Positions 42,810-52,038 of a stretch of 64,000 nucleotides of DNA are shown one piece after another. Source of the DNA: Methanoculleus sp. UBA374 (GTDB taxonomy: Archaea > Halobacteriota > Methanomicrobia > Methanomicrobiales > Methanoculleaceae). The stretch spans positions 62,001-126,000 of the forward strand of contig DAYL01000034.1 of assembly GCA_002508705.1 (NCBI GenBank), given 5' to 3'. The position numbers were made by a program, and so were the translations under genes. A model generated the notes under the pieces. The model made no database searches and was not told the DNA's origin. It saw nothing but the letters and a program-made list of their open reading frames with translations. Numbering within the stretch: position 1 is the first letter of the stretch; each line of letters starts with the position of its first letter.

Positions 42810-43706
42810 TCATGCCGGCGGCTCGGGAGAGAGCGTCTCTGGGGCGGCAAGCATCTCCTCGCAGAAGGCAATCGCCCCGAAAACCATGTTCTTCCGGTAG
42901 ACCGCGGGTTTGATGCAGGGCGTGTCGGGAAGGCCGCCGATCACCGAGAATACCTGCCGCCAGGGTATCGGATCGGTCATCGACGGAGGGGCAAGGTTGT
43001 TGTGAATGTGAAAGGCCCGCAGGGCCTCGCGCGGGACCTGCCGGAGCGCTTCCGGAAAATCTTCTCCTTCGGCGGCGTAGAGGTTCCAGGGGTCAAGGGC
43101 GATCCCGGCAAGTCCGGCGATCTCCGGGTGGACATTCTTGAGCGTCGTCCAGAACGCACGGATCTGGCTCCCGGTGGAGATGCTCTGGTCCTTGTTGTTC
43201 TCAAGCAGCACCAGGGGTTCTGCCCCAAACGCGTTCCAGTGGGCGGCGATCAGGGTGTGCATCGCCGCGACGATATCGGTGTGGGCGTTCCTCCTGTCGC
43301 CGGGGTGAATCTCGATGATCCCGGGAGGAATGCCCAGACGGTCCTCGATCTCAAGGAGCATGTCCCCGAACGCGATCACCCAGTCCGGGTCGCGCCACCG
43401 CAACGCCGCTTTCACCTGCCTATGGTGCTGATCTCTTCTCGGGACGGCCGGTTCGGTGTGCATGACGTAGTCGAGAGAGCCTGGAAGGTCTGTATCCTGC
43501 TCGTAAAGGTGCAGGATAGACGACCGGTTGAGCATGGAGCCGATCTCCTGCCCGGTTCGCTCCACCTCGGTTTTGTTCTTGATGAAATCGGCGGGAACTT
43601 CGATATACGTGCAGCCGAACCGTTCGGCAAGATGCCAGCGCTCAAGGAGTCCTCCCCGTTGCGCGACTTCTGTGACGTTTGGGTAGATGTAGTCCGCACC
43701 TGGCAT
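42810..43706 (-). CDS. TIM-barrel protein related to sugar isomerase/epimerase family
   Basis: A 298-aa protein that looks like the xylose-isomerase-type TIM barrel: RWHLAERFGCTYIEVPADF, then VIAFGDMLLEIEDRLG, LVLLENNKDQSISTGSQI, IALDPWNLYAAEGEDFPEAL and RAFHIHNNLAPPSM. Glu, Asp and His residues in those strands could bind a divalent metal. The substrate is not evident. It begins 84 bases before, and runs in the same direction as, the thioredoxin-NHL gene. I do not recognise a specific family name. Confidence 0.55.
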   Translation of the reverse strand: MPGADYIYPNVTEVAQRGGLLERWHLAERFGCTYIEVPADFIKNKTEVERTGQEIGSMLNRSSILHLYEQDTDLPGSLDYVMHTEPAVPRRDQHHRQVKAALRWRDPDWVIAFGDMLLEIEDRLGIPPGIIEIHPGDRRNAHTDIVAAMHTLIAAHWNAFGAEPLVLLENNKDQSISTGSQIRAFWTTLKNVHPEIAGLAGIALDPWNLYAAEGEDFPEALRQVPREALRAFHIHNNLAPPSMTDPIPWRQVFSVIGGLPDTPCIKPAVYRKNMVFGAIAFCEEMLAAPETLSPEPPA

Positions 43707-43907
43707 GGCAATCAGGCTACGCCATGGCAGGAGTGATACAAAAATGTTGGGTGATCCGGCATTGTCGGGTTCGACGACCTGTTCCTAACCTGACGAGACC
43801 GCTGTTCCTACCGGCTTGGCCGAGATGTGGTGGGGGTTCGCGTTTCGTCTCTATACCTGATCCGGATTGTAACGACTGTCGCGTTCTCTGCTGCTGTCGC
43901 GCAACAC

Positions 43908-44183
43908 TCAGCGTCGCATGGGATTATCGAGAACCTGCGGACACACAAACAGGATATCCACGGGCGCATAAATATAGGTGCAGTAGGCACGCTCAGGATC
44001 ATAGTACATACACTGCGCACATTCGTATTGTTTTGGTCTTCTCTCTTTCTGTCGGGTCAACTCACCGGTTACGGCATCGTATATGCCATACCTGGCCCGG
44101 TCTGGTGCTTCCAGTTCCGGCGTCCCGGTATATTGAGCACCGGGTTTATTCTTCAGCAGGTTGATGTCGTCAGGTATGTTCAT
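43908..44183 (-). CDS. Small cysteine-containing protein of unknown function
   Basis: About 91 aa. The middle reads QYTGTPELEAPDRARYGIYDAVTGE and the C-terminal part YECAQCMYYDPERAYCTYIYAP, giving C-x2-C and a further C-x-Y, then FVCPQVL. The cysteines could form a small metal site. I chose ATG 44183; a GTG at 44216 adds eleven residues. I do not recognise the family. It lies downstream of the prenyltransferase on the same strand, separated by about 180 bases. Confidence 0.5.
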   Translation of the reverse strand: MNIPDDINLLKNKPGAQYTGTPELEAPDRARYGIYDAVTGELTRQKERRPKQYECAQCMYYDPERAYCTYIYAPVDILFVCPQVLDNPMRR

Positions 44184-44391
44184 GTCGTACTCTAAGATGC
44201 TCACGGGCAGCTCCACATTTATTACGTTGATGAATCTTCAGCGGATTGATGAAACCTCGGGAGGCCCGAGATCTGGACGTTGGGATAGGTGCCATCCCGC
44301 GGGTCTTCTGTGCCCGGGCCGGGCCTTGAAAAGGATGAAGCCGGAAGCACCATGGAGGTGCAGTTGTCCGGTTCCTGTGTTGTGCCTCTGG

Positions 44392-45300
44392 TCATACCGA
44401 ATACGGCATCGCGCGGATGAACAGGTAGAATATACCACCCAGCACAATGAATTCTCCGTCAGTAAGCAGTTCGAAGAAGAATTTTTCTGTCCCGAACCGT
44501 GGGAAACAGAGAAGGTATCCCTGGGCATAGACTACGCCTGCAGCGAGCAGCAGTGCTGAACAGGGACCTGACAGAAATCCGCTGACAAGTAACAGCGGAG
44601 TTCCGATGATCAGGTTCACTCCTGTAAGAAGAATAAGTGTCCTTCGGATGCCTAACATCGTGGGGATCGTTTTGACGCCTGAAGCTACATCTCCCTCCAC
44701 ATCACGCATGTCAAAGATCACTGTGTTGATGAATACCTGGAAAAAGAAGAAGATACCGACGATGCCGGTGACGGCATCCACGGGAAGGGAGGCATGGCAG
44801 ATCGGCAGGAAGGTAGTGGGAGCGGTCCAGGAAAACGCCACAACGAGACTTTTCATGACAGGAACCTCTTTTAATCGCCGAAATCCGAACCAGGAGGGAA
44901 AGAGCGGTACACTGTAGATGATCCCGGCGATCAGGGGAACGGCTGTTATCAAAAAACTGTCGAATCCTTGGAGAGCAGAGAGGCAGAGGGCGACGATGTA
45001 GGCACTGACTGCGGAACGAAAGAGGAGAGAGCCGTACTCTTTTGTGAAAGTATACCGTTCGATGTTGTTTATGGCATCCTCGTTTTCGTCGGTTTTGCGA
45101 TTGAGGTTGTAGACGGCGAATACGATCAACATCAGTATCACCGCGGCGACTGGGTCGAAGGGAAGGCCTTGCACAAAGCACGAGATGTACACCATCGCTG
45201 CCCCTGTAATGGAGAGGTACAGGGAACTGTACACGATGAGATGAACGATAGACTGGCAGGCTGATGGAACTAGGTTGGTTCGATAAGTTGAGTTGAACAT
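44392..45300 (-). CDS. UbiA-family prenyltransferase
   Basis: An integral membrane prenyltransferase of 302 aa with eight to nine hydrophobic helices. The first Asp-rich motif is degenerate (YNLNRKTDENEDAINN) and the second is FDMRDVEGDVASGVKTIP, typical of UbiA enzymes. Members make archaeal lipids or quinone-type molecules; which prenyl acceptor this one uses is not clear. The degenerate first motif argues for a specialised role rather than housekeeping ether-lipid synthesis. Inverted repeats lie 20-55 bases upstream. Confidence 0.8.
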   Translation of the reverse strand: MFNSTYRTNLVPSACQSIVHLIVYSSLYLSITGAAMVYISCFVQGLPFDPVAAVILMLIVFAVYNLNRKTDENEDAINNIERYTFTKEYGSLLFRSAVSAYIVALCLSALQGFDSFLITAVPLIAGIIYSVPLFPSWFGFRRLKEVPVMKSLVVAFSWTAPTTFLPICHASLPVDAVTGIVGIFFFFQVFINTVIFDMRDVEGDVASGVKTIPTMLGIRRTLILLTGVNLIIGTPLLLVSGFLSGPCSALLLAAGVVYAQGYLLCFPRFGTEKFFFELLTDGEFIVLGGIFYLFIRAMPYSV

Positions 45301-45318
45301 GTATGTATTTTCGGGAAT

Positions 45319-45355
45319 CTGATGAACATTTATTGCGTCAGTGAATATTCATCAG
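45319..45355. promoter_or_regulatory. Inverted repeat upstream of the UbiA gene
   Basis: CTGATGAA at 45319-45326 and TTCATCAG at 45348-45355 are exact 8-base arms separated by 21 bases. They lie just before the prenyltransferase start and could be an operator. The rest of 45301-45648 has no recognisable gene. Confidence 0.45.
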
Positions 45356-45648
45356 TTAGATGCGGCCCGGTATCCGAACGCGGTGTGCTACCCGGAGCAT
45401 GAGAGGGGCATCCGTCGCTCTACCGGCGGATACTGTTCATTCCCTTCGGTGCTTGAGTTCCATTTCAGTCACGCACCAGATCCGATAGCAGGCGTATCTT
45501 GTTCTGGATGTTGACCGGGACCGACCCGGTAGATCCGGCTAAAAAAATACCCTAACTTCAACGGGGGCTTCATCCGCTGACCAATCCAGGAGGTACCGTT
45601 GTATCGCGGGTCCTGGTCGAGCATTGGACGATTAGAATTCAGAAGAGG

Positions 45649-46476
45649 TTACTCAGAAATTTGCAGTAATCTGGAGTCTGCTTTATAATACTGAAAAAGT
45701 TTCTCGCCCCATGAGACTGCTGCTGCATCGGTACTTATGAGGTCTGTAGCGGCGTCGTAAACATCGGTATCACGCCTGTACAGACCTAATGACAGGTATC
45801 TGTCGGTCACTGTCATTCCCAATCTGATCGGCGCGGAGGAGACATATATATTGAAATTGGTATATCCTTTCAGGGACCCAAGCACTGCGTCATACGGCTC
45901 GGTGAACAATGTCTGAGCGAGTTTCCGGGAAATGACGAGTTCGACCGGCCTGCCGTCCAGAACCGCCTCTTTAATCGCGTTTGCAAGGACCTGACTCATA
46001 ATCGACGACACGCCGTGAATCCATGATGCTTCCCGAAGGATCGTGAGAAAGGCCGCGTACACGACGAAGATGTTCTCTTCGACATCCTTTATTACCTCCG
46101 CGTTGTAGAAGTGTTGTATCTCTCTTTGAAATTCATAGGGTATGCCCTCGACATCGTGTTCGGTCCAGAAGTTCCGATGGCGCTGTATCACTCCCATCAA
46201 CGCTACCAGCCGCTCGATCTCCGGCTCGACGATCCTGCCGAGAGGGGTGAGTACATAGTCGCCTCGCACCGATTCAACGTAATGCAGGGCCTCGAGCTGC
46301 CGGATCTTCGGGATGAGCGCCTGCGACGAACTCCCCGTGGTGTCACGAAGGGTCGAGAGGGGTTTACTCCCGCTCCCGAGGGCTATCAGCACCTGCGTCA
46401 GCAGTCTCGACCGAAAGATCGCCTGAACGTCGTCGTGGTACTCGTTATAGATCTCCAGAGGAGAGGTTCCGTTCAT
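45649..46476 (-). CDS. Winged-helix regulator with DUF1724-type sensor domain
   Basis: A 275-aa transcription factor of a type common in methanogens. The N-terminal winged helix contains FRSRLLTQVLIALGSGSKPLSTLRDTTGSS (DNA-binding helices), with SSQALIPKIRQLEAL as the probable recognition segment. The C-terminal domain follows the DUF1724 pattern: RHRNFWTEHDVEGIPYEFQREI, then WIHGVSSIMSQVLANAI and LSLGLYRRDTDVYDAATDLIS. The start at ATG 46476 removes 78 basic, poorly conserved upstream residues; no clear Shine-Dalgarno precedes it. Ligand is unknown. Confidence 0.8.
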   Translation of the reverse strand: MNGTSPLEIYNEYHDDVQAIFRSRLLTQVLIALGSGSKPLSTLRDTTGSSSQALIPKIRQLEALHYVESVRGDYVLTPLGRIVEPEIERLVALMGVIQRHRNFWTEHDVEGIPYEFQREIQHFYNAEVIKDVEENIFVVYAAFLTILREASWIHGVSSIMSQVLANAIKEAVLDGRPVELVISRKLAQTLFTEPYDAVLGSLKGYTNFNIYVSSAPIRLGMTVTDRYLSLGLYRRDTDVYDAATDLISTDAAAVSWGEKLFQYYKADSRLLQISE

Positions 46477-46744
46477 AGTTCGTATTGTTAACTGGTGCCG
46501 GTCGACGCATATCACCCTTTCCATTCGTGCGCCTGCATGTCCCTTCCACCTGCTGCTCTCCTTTCTCTGTCGATGGCGGCCGATTGCGCGCCCAAAACGA
46601 GGCTTTTTGATCCGCCGGGGCTTCCAGTCTTCTGGATTCTCCGGTGACGACCGGTCCGGTAATTCGATAGGTCTGGAACTCGCGATCTGCTCCCCGCCCG
46701 ATCTCAGCACACTTATAGTCGGGTGCCTGATAACCTAGAGAAGC

Positions 46745-47932
46745 ATGTCGTTCATACTCCGATACCTGCCCTGCATCGCACTCTGTGCCTGCATCCTCGC
46801 CTGTCTCGCCACCGCCGGCTGTTCCGTCCTCGACGAGCAGCCGGCGATTGTACCAGGCCTATCCGGAGACCTCGTCGTCCACTTCATCGACGTCGGACAG
46901 GGCGATTCGATCCTCCTTGAGTTCCGCGATAAGACCCTGCTCATTGACGCCGGCGAACGCGAGATGGGGGAGCATGTCGTTGCGTACCTCGAAAGTCAGA
47001 ACGTCGAAAGACTCGATGCGGTGGTGGCGACCCATGCACATTCCGACCACGTCGGCGGCCTTGCGGAAGTCATCTCCGCATATCCGGTCGGGCTGTTCGT
47101 CGATGCCGGACAGCCGCACCCCACTGCGACCTACGAGAATCTGCTTGCCCTGATCGAGGAGCGGAAGATCCCATACACGGTGGCGGAGCGCGGGCAGACG
47201 ATTTCTCTCGACCCCGATCTCGAGATCCGGGTCTTAAACCCGGCATCCGAGCCGCTGGGCGATCCAAATGAGGATTCCATCGTCCTGAAAGCGACCTATG
47301 GGGAGATCTCTTACCTCTTCATGGGCGATGCCGGGGAACCCGCGGAGGAGTGCCTGATAGGAGCCGGGCTCGACCTCGATACCGATGTCCTGAAGGTCGG
47401 CCACCACGCGAGCCGTTACGCATCCTCGGCAGAGTTCCTGGCTGCGGCGAGCCCTGCGGTCAGCGTCATCACGGTCGGCGCGGGCAACGACTACGGCCAT
47501 CCCCATGAGGAGACGCTCGAACGCCTTGAGGCGGCCGGCTCGCGCATTTACCGCACCGACCGCGATGGGACCGTCGTTGTTTCTACCGACGGCGAGACGC
47601 TTGCCGTGACGGCCGGCGGCGCTCCATCCCCCGCCGGCGTGCAGATCACCGGCCTTGACCTCCGGGGCGAGGAGGTCACCATCACGAACGGCGAGGCGGC
47701 GCCGGTCAACCTCACCGGCTGGACGATCGCCGACGAGGGGATGAGAAACACCTATACCTTCCCTGTCTACACCCTTGACCCGGGCGCCGACGTCATCGTT
47801 CACTCCGGTGAGGGCGACGACACCGTGACCGACCTCTACTGGGGCCGGAAAGCGGGGGTCTGGAACAACGACGGCGATACCGCCACGCTCGCCGCCGCGA
47901 ACGGCACGACCGTCAGCACCCTGGAGCGATGA
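46745..47932 (+). CDS. Secreted ComEC-like metallo-beta-lactamase protein with lamin-tail domain
   Basis: A 395-aa exported lipoprotein. The signal LPCIALCACILACLATAGC ends in a lipobox Cys. Residues 40-270 form a metallo-beta-lactamase of the ComEC type (HFIDVGQGDSILLEF, THAHSDHVGGLAEVI, LKATYGEISYLFMGDAG, DVLKVGHHAS). The C-terminal 100 residues are a lamin-tail (LTD) domain: VQITGLDLRGEEVTITNGEAAPVNLTGWTIAD, with the GWTI-D motif. Hydrolase-LTD fusions act on nucleic acids or on unknown surface substrates. The next gene overlaps by four bases. Confidence 0.85.
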   Translation: MSFILRYLPCIALCACILACLATAGCSVLDEQPAIVPGLSGDLVVHFIDVGQGDSILLEFRDKTLLIDAGEREMGEHVVAYLESQNVERLDAVVATHAHSDHVGGLAEVISAYPVGLFVDAGQPHPTATYENLLALIEERKIPYTVAERGQTISLDPDLEIRVLNPASEPLGDPNEDSIVLKATYGEISYLFMGDAGEPAEECLIGAGLDLDTDVLKVGHHASRYASSAEFLAAASPAVSVITVGAGNDYGHPHEETLERLEAAGSRIYRTDRDGTVVVSTDGETLAVTAGGAPSPAGVQITGLDLRGEEVTITNGEAAPVNLTGWTIADEGMRNTYTFPVYTLDPGADVIVHSGEGDDTVTDLYWGRKAGVWNNDGDTATLAAANGTTVSTLER

Positions 47933-48171
47933 TGGAGGACAAAGCAACGTTTCTCGTCAGCCTCGACCGGATCGAGGGGGATCTTGCCGCCCTGCTTCTC
48001 CGCGAGGACGAGTCGATCCGCTTCACGCTCCCCCTTTCCCTCCTCCCCGGCGACGCGCGGGAAGGGGATATCCTCGAGATCGCGATCCGCCGGGACGTCG
48101 CGGCGACGACGGAGGCCCGGAAACGGGTGGCGGAGAGGATCGAGCGGCTGCGGGGGCGGGGGAAGGCATAA
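47929..48171 (+). CDS. DUF3006 family small protein
   Basis: An 80-aa protein of the DUF3006 family, a short beta-barrel-like protein often encoded next to ComEC-like hydrolases. Sequence LVSLDRIEGDLAALLLREDE and LLPGDAREGDILEIAIRRD are typical. It begins in the ATGA overlap with the preceding gene, so both are cotranslated. The pairing hints at a joint role, but the molecular function is unknown. Confidence 0.8.
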   Translation: MMEDKATFLVSLDRIEGDLAALLLREDESIRFTLPLSLLPGDAREGDILEIAIRRDVAATTEARKRVAERIERLRGRGKA

Positions 48172-48245
48172 CCTCGTCGCCGCCGGGCATGGGACCTGAC
48201 CACAAGATTAATATCGTCGGATGAGCCCAGAGCCTCATCCAGGAG

Positions 48246-48536
48246 GTGAATGAACTGGTCGATATCGTCAAACTCGATGGCAGGAGAGAACCATTCGTGC
48301 GGGAGAAAGTGACCGTGAGTGCACTTAAAGCAGGCGCACCGCTGGAAGAGGCCAGGGCGATCGGGGATGCCGTCGAACGGGTTGCCTACGACGGGATGTC
48401 CTCCGGGGAAGTCCGGCGGCGGGTGCTTGAGCAGCTCCGCGACCGGAACCCGGAATGGGAGGATAACTGGATCTTGTACGACCGTGCCGTGAAGAAACGC
48501 GGGGCGCCGGCGGTTACGGAATTACCCGCCCGCTGA
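48246..48536 (+). CDS. ATP-cone domain protein
   Basis: A 96-aa stand-alone ATP-cone-like domain, normally the allosteric nucleotide sensor of ribonucleotide reductases. VDIVKLDGRREPFVREKVTVSALKAG is the opening pattern and AYDGMSSGEVRRRVLEQL a later helix; NWILYDRAVKKR closes it. The start is doubtful. AGGAGGTG overlaps the in-frame GTG at 48246, which is too close for normal spacing; a CTG at 48255 sits at a better distance. No reductase is next to it, so it may control something else. Confidence 0.7.
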   Translation: MNELVDIVKLDGRREPFVREKVTVSALKAGAPLEEARAIGDAVERVAYDGMSSGEVRRRVLEQLRDRNPEWEDNWILYDRAVKKRGAPAVTELPAR

Positions 48537-48802
48537 TACCTCTCCTCTTTTTCATCTATTCCGGACGGAACCTTCCGGAACAAAATTATAATTACCAATC
48601 TGGGCCCATATATGTCTTGTATTGTCATATTCTACCCGGAAATTCGATAATTTGAACGGCGGCCAGAAGGCCGTTTTCAGTTCGGTCATCCTTCCCGGGC
48701 GCGTCCGACAATCAGCCCCCCCATAACGGCACAACGTCCTCTCAAATCAGTAAACGCGTCTCGATTACGTCAACGACGTTGACGTGCCAGCAGGCGATCT
48801 AT

Positions 48803-50236
48803 ATGCCCACCAGCGACTCCGAAGACGATACACCCTCCAGTAGTAACCAGAACGATACAGAAGGAACAAAGATACTCCTCGCCGATCCGAAGGCCGCGAT
48901 CGTCAGACTCTCCCTGCCGATGATGGTCGCCCTGACCCTTACGACCCTTTACAACGTCGTCGACGCGTTCTGGGTCTCTGGCCTTGGTGCCGATGCTCTT
49001 GCCGCCGTCGGATTTTCCTTTCCGCTCTACCTCGTCACCATCGGGCTGGCGAGCGGCCTTGGCACAGGCGGCGAAGCCGCACTCTCGCGGATGATCGGTG
49101 CCCGCAACAGGGACGGCGCAAGCAGCGTCGCGATGCACACGATCCTCCTGATGACCCTCCTTTCCATCGCCGTCACCATCCCGCTCTTCCTCTTCGCCGG
49201 GGACATTTTCGTCCTCATGGGCGCAGGCGATGCCGCCGGCCTTGCCGCTGAGTATGCCCGGGTCCTCTTTCTCGGGACATTCGCCCTCCTCTTCGGCGAG
49301 GTTGCCTACTCGATTATGCACGGGGAAGGCGATGCAAAACGGGCCATGTATGCGATGGCGGTAGGGGCACTCGCAAATGTCATCCTCGATCCGATCCTGA
49401 TCTACACCTGCGGCATGGGGATCGCCGGCGCTGCCTGGGCAACCATCATCGCTGAGGTCCTCTCCGCCGTCCCGATGGTCTACTGGCTCTTTGTGAAGAG
49501 GGATACCTACGTCTCCCTCCACCTCCGGGGTTTTGCTCCCGACGTTGCAGTTGTGCGCGACGTCCTGCAGGTCGGCGTCCCTGCCGCCGCCGAGCAACTG
49601 GCGTTTGCGCTGATGACCCTGCTATTAAACGGCGTCATTGTCCTCATAGCGAGTACCGACAGCGTCGCGGTCTACTCGACCGGGTGGCGTATCGTGAATA
49701 TCGGCTTAACCCCTATCCTTGCCATCGCGACGGCAGTGGTCGCGGTCACCGGCGCCACCTACGGGGCCGGGGCGTATGTCCGGATGGAATCCGCCCTTCT
49801 CTTCGCCGTCAGGCTCGGCCTCGGTATCGGTCTTGGACTTGCTGCCGTCATGTTCGTCTTCGCCCCCCATATCGCTACGCTCTTTGCGATGGGGAGTGAT
49901 ACAGCGGAGATCGTACCGGAACTGACGGCATTCCTCCGGGTTATGAGCCTGATCTTCCCGGTGATCGGGTTCGGGCTCTTCTCGGCGTCGTTCTTCCAGG
50001 GGACTGGCAAAGGTACACGGTCTCTCACGCTCACGGTCCTGCAGACCGTCGTCCTCTCGACCCTGTTTGTCCGGGTGTTTGCAATCGAACTCGGCCTCGG
50101 CCTCTCCGGCGTCTGGTGGGGGGTTATCGCGGGAAACGCGGTCGGCGCACTATTCGGCTATTTCTGGGCGCGCCGGTATACGGCGGGGCTCAAAATCCGA
50201 CAGACCGCGACCATAACAGCAGCGGCAGCGGCGTGA
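48803..50236 (+). CDS. MATE-family efflux transporter
   Basis: A 477-aa 12-helix exporter of the MATE/DinF family, moving organic cations or drugs out with H+ or Na+. Typical segments are KAAIVRLSLPMMVALTLTTLYNVVDAFWV, GLASGLGTGGEAALSRMIGA and PVIGFGLFSASFFQGTGKGT. The first 25 residues are polar (PTSDSEDDTPSSSNQ). I start at the ATG at 48803; an in-frame TTG eight codons upstream is less likely. The histidine kinase converges from the other side, six bases away. Confidence 0.88.
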   Translation: MPTSDSEDDTPSSSNQNDTEGTKILLADPKAAIVRLSLPMMVALTLTTLYNVVDAFWVSGLGADALAAVGFSFPLYLVTIGLASGLGTGGEAALSRMIGARNRDGASSVAMHTILLMTLLSIAVTIPLFLFAGDIFVLMGAGDAAGLAAEYARVLFLGTFALLFGEVAYSIMHGEGDAKRAMYAMAVGALANVILDPILIYTCGMGIAGAAWATIIAEVLSAVPMVYWLFVKRDTYVSLHLRGFAPDVAVVRDVLQVGVPAAAEQLAFALMTLLLNGVIVLIASTDSVAVYSTGWRIVNIGLTPILAIATAVVAVTGATYGAGAYVRMESALLFAVRLGLGIGLGLAAVMFVFAPHIATLFAMGSDTAEIVPELTAFLRVMSLIFPVIGFGLFSASFFQGTGKGTRSLTLTVLQTVVLSTLFVRVFAIELGLGLSGVWWGVIAGNAVGALFGYFWARRYTAGLKIRQTATITAAAAA

Positions 50237-50242
50237 AGAGCA

Positions 50243-51850
50243 TCACTCCTTATGCCCGCCGGTCTCTCCATGCACCGCTTCGCGCAGCGTGAACCGGAAC
50301 GATGCCCCGAGGTCCGGTCTCCCGCAAACCCGGTCCTCTGCCCAGATCCTGCCGCCGTAGCGCTCGATCAGCATCCCGACGATGTACAGGCCGAGCCCGT
50401 CCCCGTGCCCCTGACTCTTGCCCTCTCTGAACCGGTGAAAGATCGCCTCTTTCATCCCGTCGGGGATGCCGGGCCCCGTATCCTCAACGGTTACCACCAC
50501 CGTGCGGTCTTCTCCCGGATCGTTCTCCACCCGGATCGCGATCCCGGCATCCGGTCCGCCGAACTTGACGGCGTTCCCGACGAGGTTCGAAAAGATCTCC
50601 GGGAGCAGGTCGTCCGCCAGGACCTCCACCGAGGTGTCCACGAACAACGCGACCTTTGCCTCCGGAATACGGTCGATCCCGGCCCGGATCACGCTGCTGA
50701 GGCGGATCGGCTTGAGGTCGGGCGGTTCCTGATGAATCCGCCGGATGGTCGAGACGTTCTGGAGAATCCTGGTGCTCTTTCTGACGCTCCCCTTGAGTTT
50801 CCTTGCATACAGCGCGGCGTCGTCCTCCAGCATATCGAGCAGGAGATCGCAGTAGAGGTTCGCAACGTTCTCTGCGTTTTTAAGGTCGTGGGTCATGATA
50901 TCAAGGTAGAGGTTCGTCTCACGGTGGGCTGCCTCCAGCCGCTTGTGGAGCATGCTCCGGAGAACACCCGAACCGATCTCCCGTGCGACCGCCTCAAGCA
51001 GGCGGCGTTCTTCGTCTTCAAACCGCTGTTTATCCCTGCTCCCGAGAAAGAGCGCGCCGACGACGATCGACTCCGCGAGTATAGGGATGCAGGCAAGCGC
51101 CGAGACCCCGAGCGATGAGAGGACCTCCTCTGCGACTGCGCCGGATTTATTGCGCTGTTCAACGTAGCACGGCTGTCCGGCGACAAAGACTAAATTCCAG
51201 GGCCAGTGATGGACCGTTATTGTCCCGTACCGGGAAAAGTAGTCTTTCGGGACGGCGTGATGGTAGCGCGTGAGTGCCAGCGTCCGCTCCGGGTTAAGGA
51301 GGTAGGTCAGCCCCACATTGAGGTTGAGCAGATCCAGCGTCCTAGAGAGTGATGCATCGAGTAATTCGTCGAGCGATAGGGACGACGCCGATACCTCCAT
51401 GATCTGGTTGAGGATCAGGAGTTGCCTGTTTAAAGAGAGCAGCCGTTCGTCGGCCTTTCTGCCGGTGACATCCCGCATGCGGAGTACCCAGATCCCTGCG
51501 AACGGGTCCTGCTCCAGCCTCCGACTGGAGTAGACGAACCGTCGTTCCCCTTCATCGGGGTTCTGTACTGAGAGTTCGAGACCGGACACCTCGTCGCCGT
51601 CGCGCATCGCGGTGAGAAGTTTTTGGACGTCTCCTTTTTCATCCAGAAACGGCGTCAGGTGGATATCGAAGACCTGACAGGCATTGGACCCCAGAATTTC
51701 ATCCTCATCTGCCGAGAAAAGTTTCATGGCATGGGCGTTTGCCCAGATCACCTGCAGGTTCGGGTTGATCACGATGATACAAACGCCGGGTTCGTCGAGG
51801 GGCCGAAACGCCGCCCGTAGTTGGGTGGATATTGGATCTGCTCTGTTCAT
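50243..51850 (-). CDS. Cytoplasmic PAS-GAF sensor histidine kinase
   Basis: A 535-aa soluble kinase. Residues 15-145 form a PAS domain (PGVCIIVINPNLQVIWANAHAM), 160-320 a GAF domain (SVSALACIPILAESIVVGAL), then a HisKA-type dimerisation helix with the phospho-acceptor region YLDIMTHDLKNAENVANLY and a HATPase domain (NLVGNAVKFGG N box, VEDTGPGIPDGMKEAIFHRF G boxes). There is no membrane segment. Its response regulator is not adjacent. The HDLKN context is typical of methanogen kinases. Confidence 0.88.
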   Translation of the reverse strand: MNRADPISTQLRAAFRPLDEPGVCIIVINPNLQVIWANAHAMKLFSADEDEILGSNACQVFDIHLTPFLDEKGDVQKLLTAMRDGDEVSGLELSVQNPDEGERRFVYSSRRLEQDPFAGIWVLRMRDVTGRKADERLLSLNRQLLILNQIMEVSASSLSLDELLDASLSRTLDLLNLNVGLTYLLNPERTLALTRYHHAVPKDYFSRYGTITVHHWPWNLVFVAGQPCYVEQRNKSGAVAEEVLSSLGVSALACIPILAESIVVGALFLGSRDKQRFEDEERRLLEAVAREIGSGVLRSMLHKRLEAAHRETNLYLDIMTHDLKNAENVANLYCDLLLDMLEDDAALYARKLKGSVRKSTRILQNVSTIRRIHQEPPDLKPIRLSSVIRAGIDRIPEAKVALFVDTSVEVLADDLLPEIFSNLVGNAVKFGGPDAGIAIRVENDPGEDRTVVVTVEDTGPGIPDGMKEAIFHRFREGKSQGHGDGLGLYIVGMLIERYGGRIWAEDRVCGRPDLGASFRFTLREAVHGETGGHKE

Positions 51851-52038
51851 ATGAGTATCTCGCTCCCTGAAAATTATCCTGATAAAATTATGTAAATAAG
51901 CTCATATTCAGGGTGTTAAGATATTTGCGGTTGGAGCCCTCCCCGGACTGGTTTGTCTCTTCTCCCCCGAACCACGTCGAGGTTCATCCTGTCCGTCGGA
52001 AAGCCCTCCCTTCTCGCCGCAGGAACTCAAAGCGGAGA

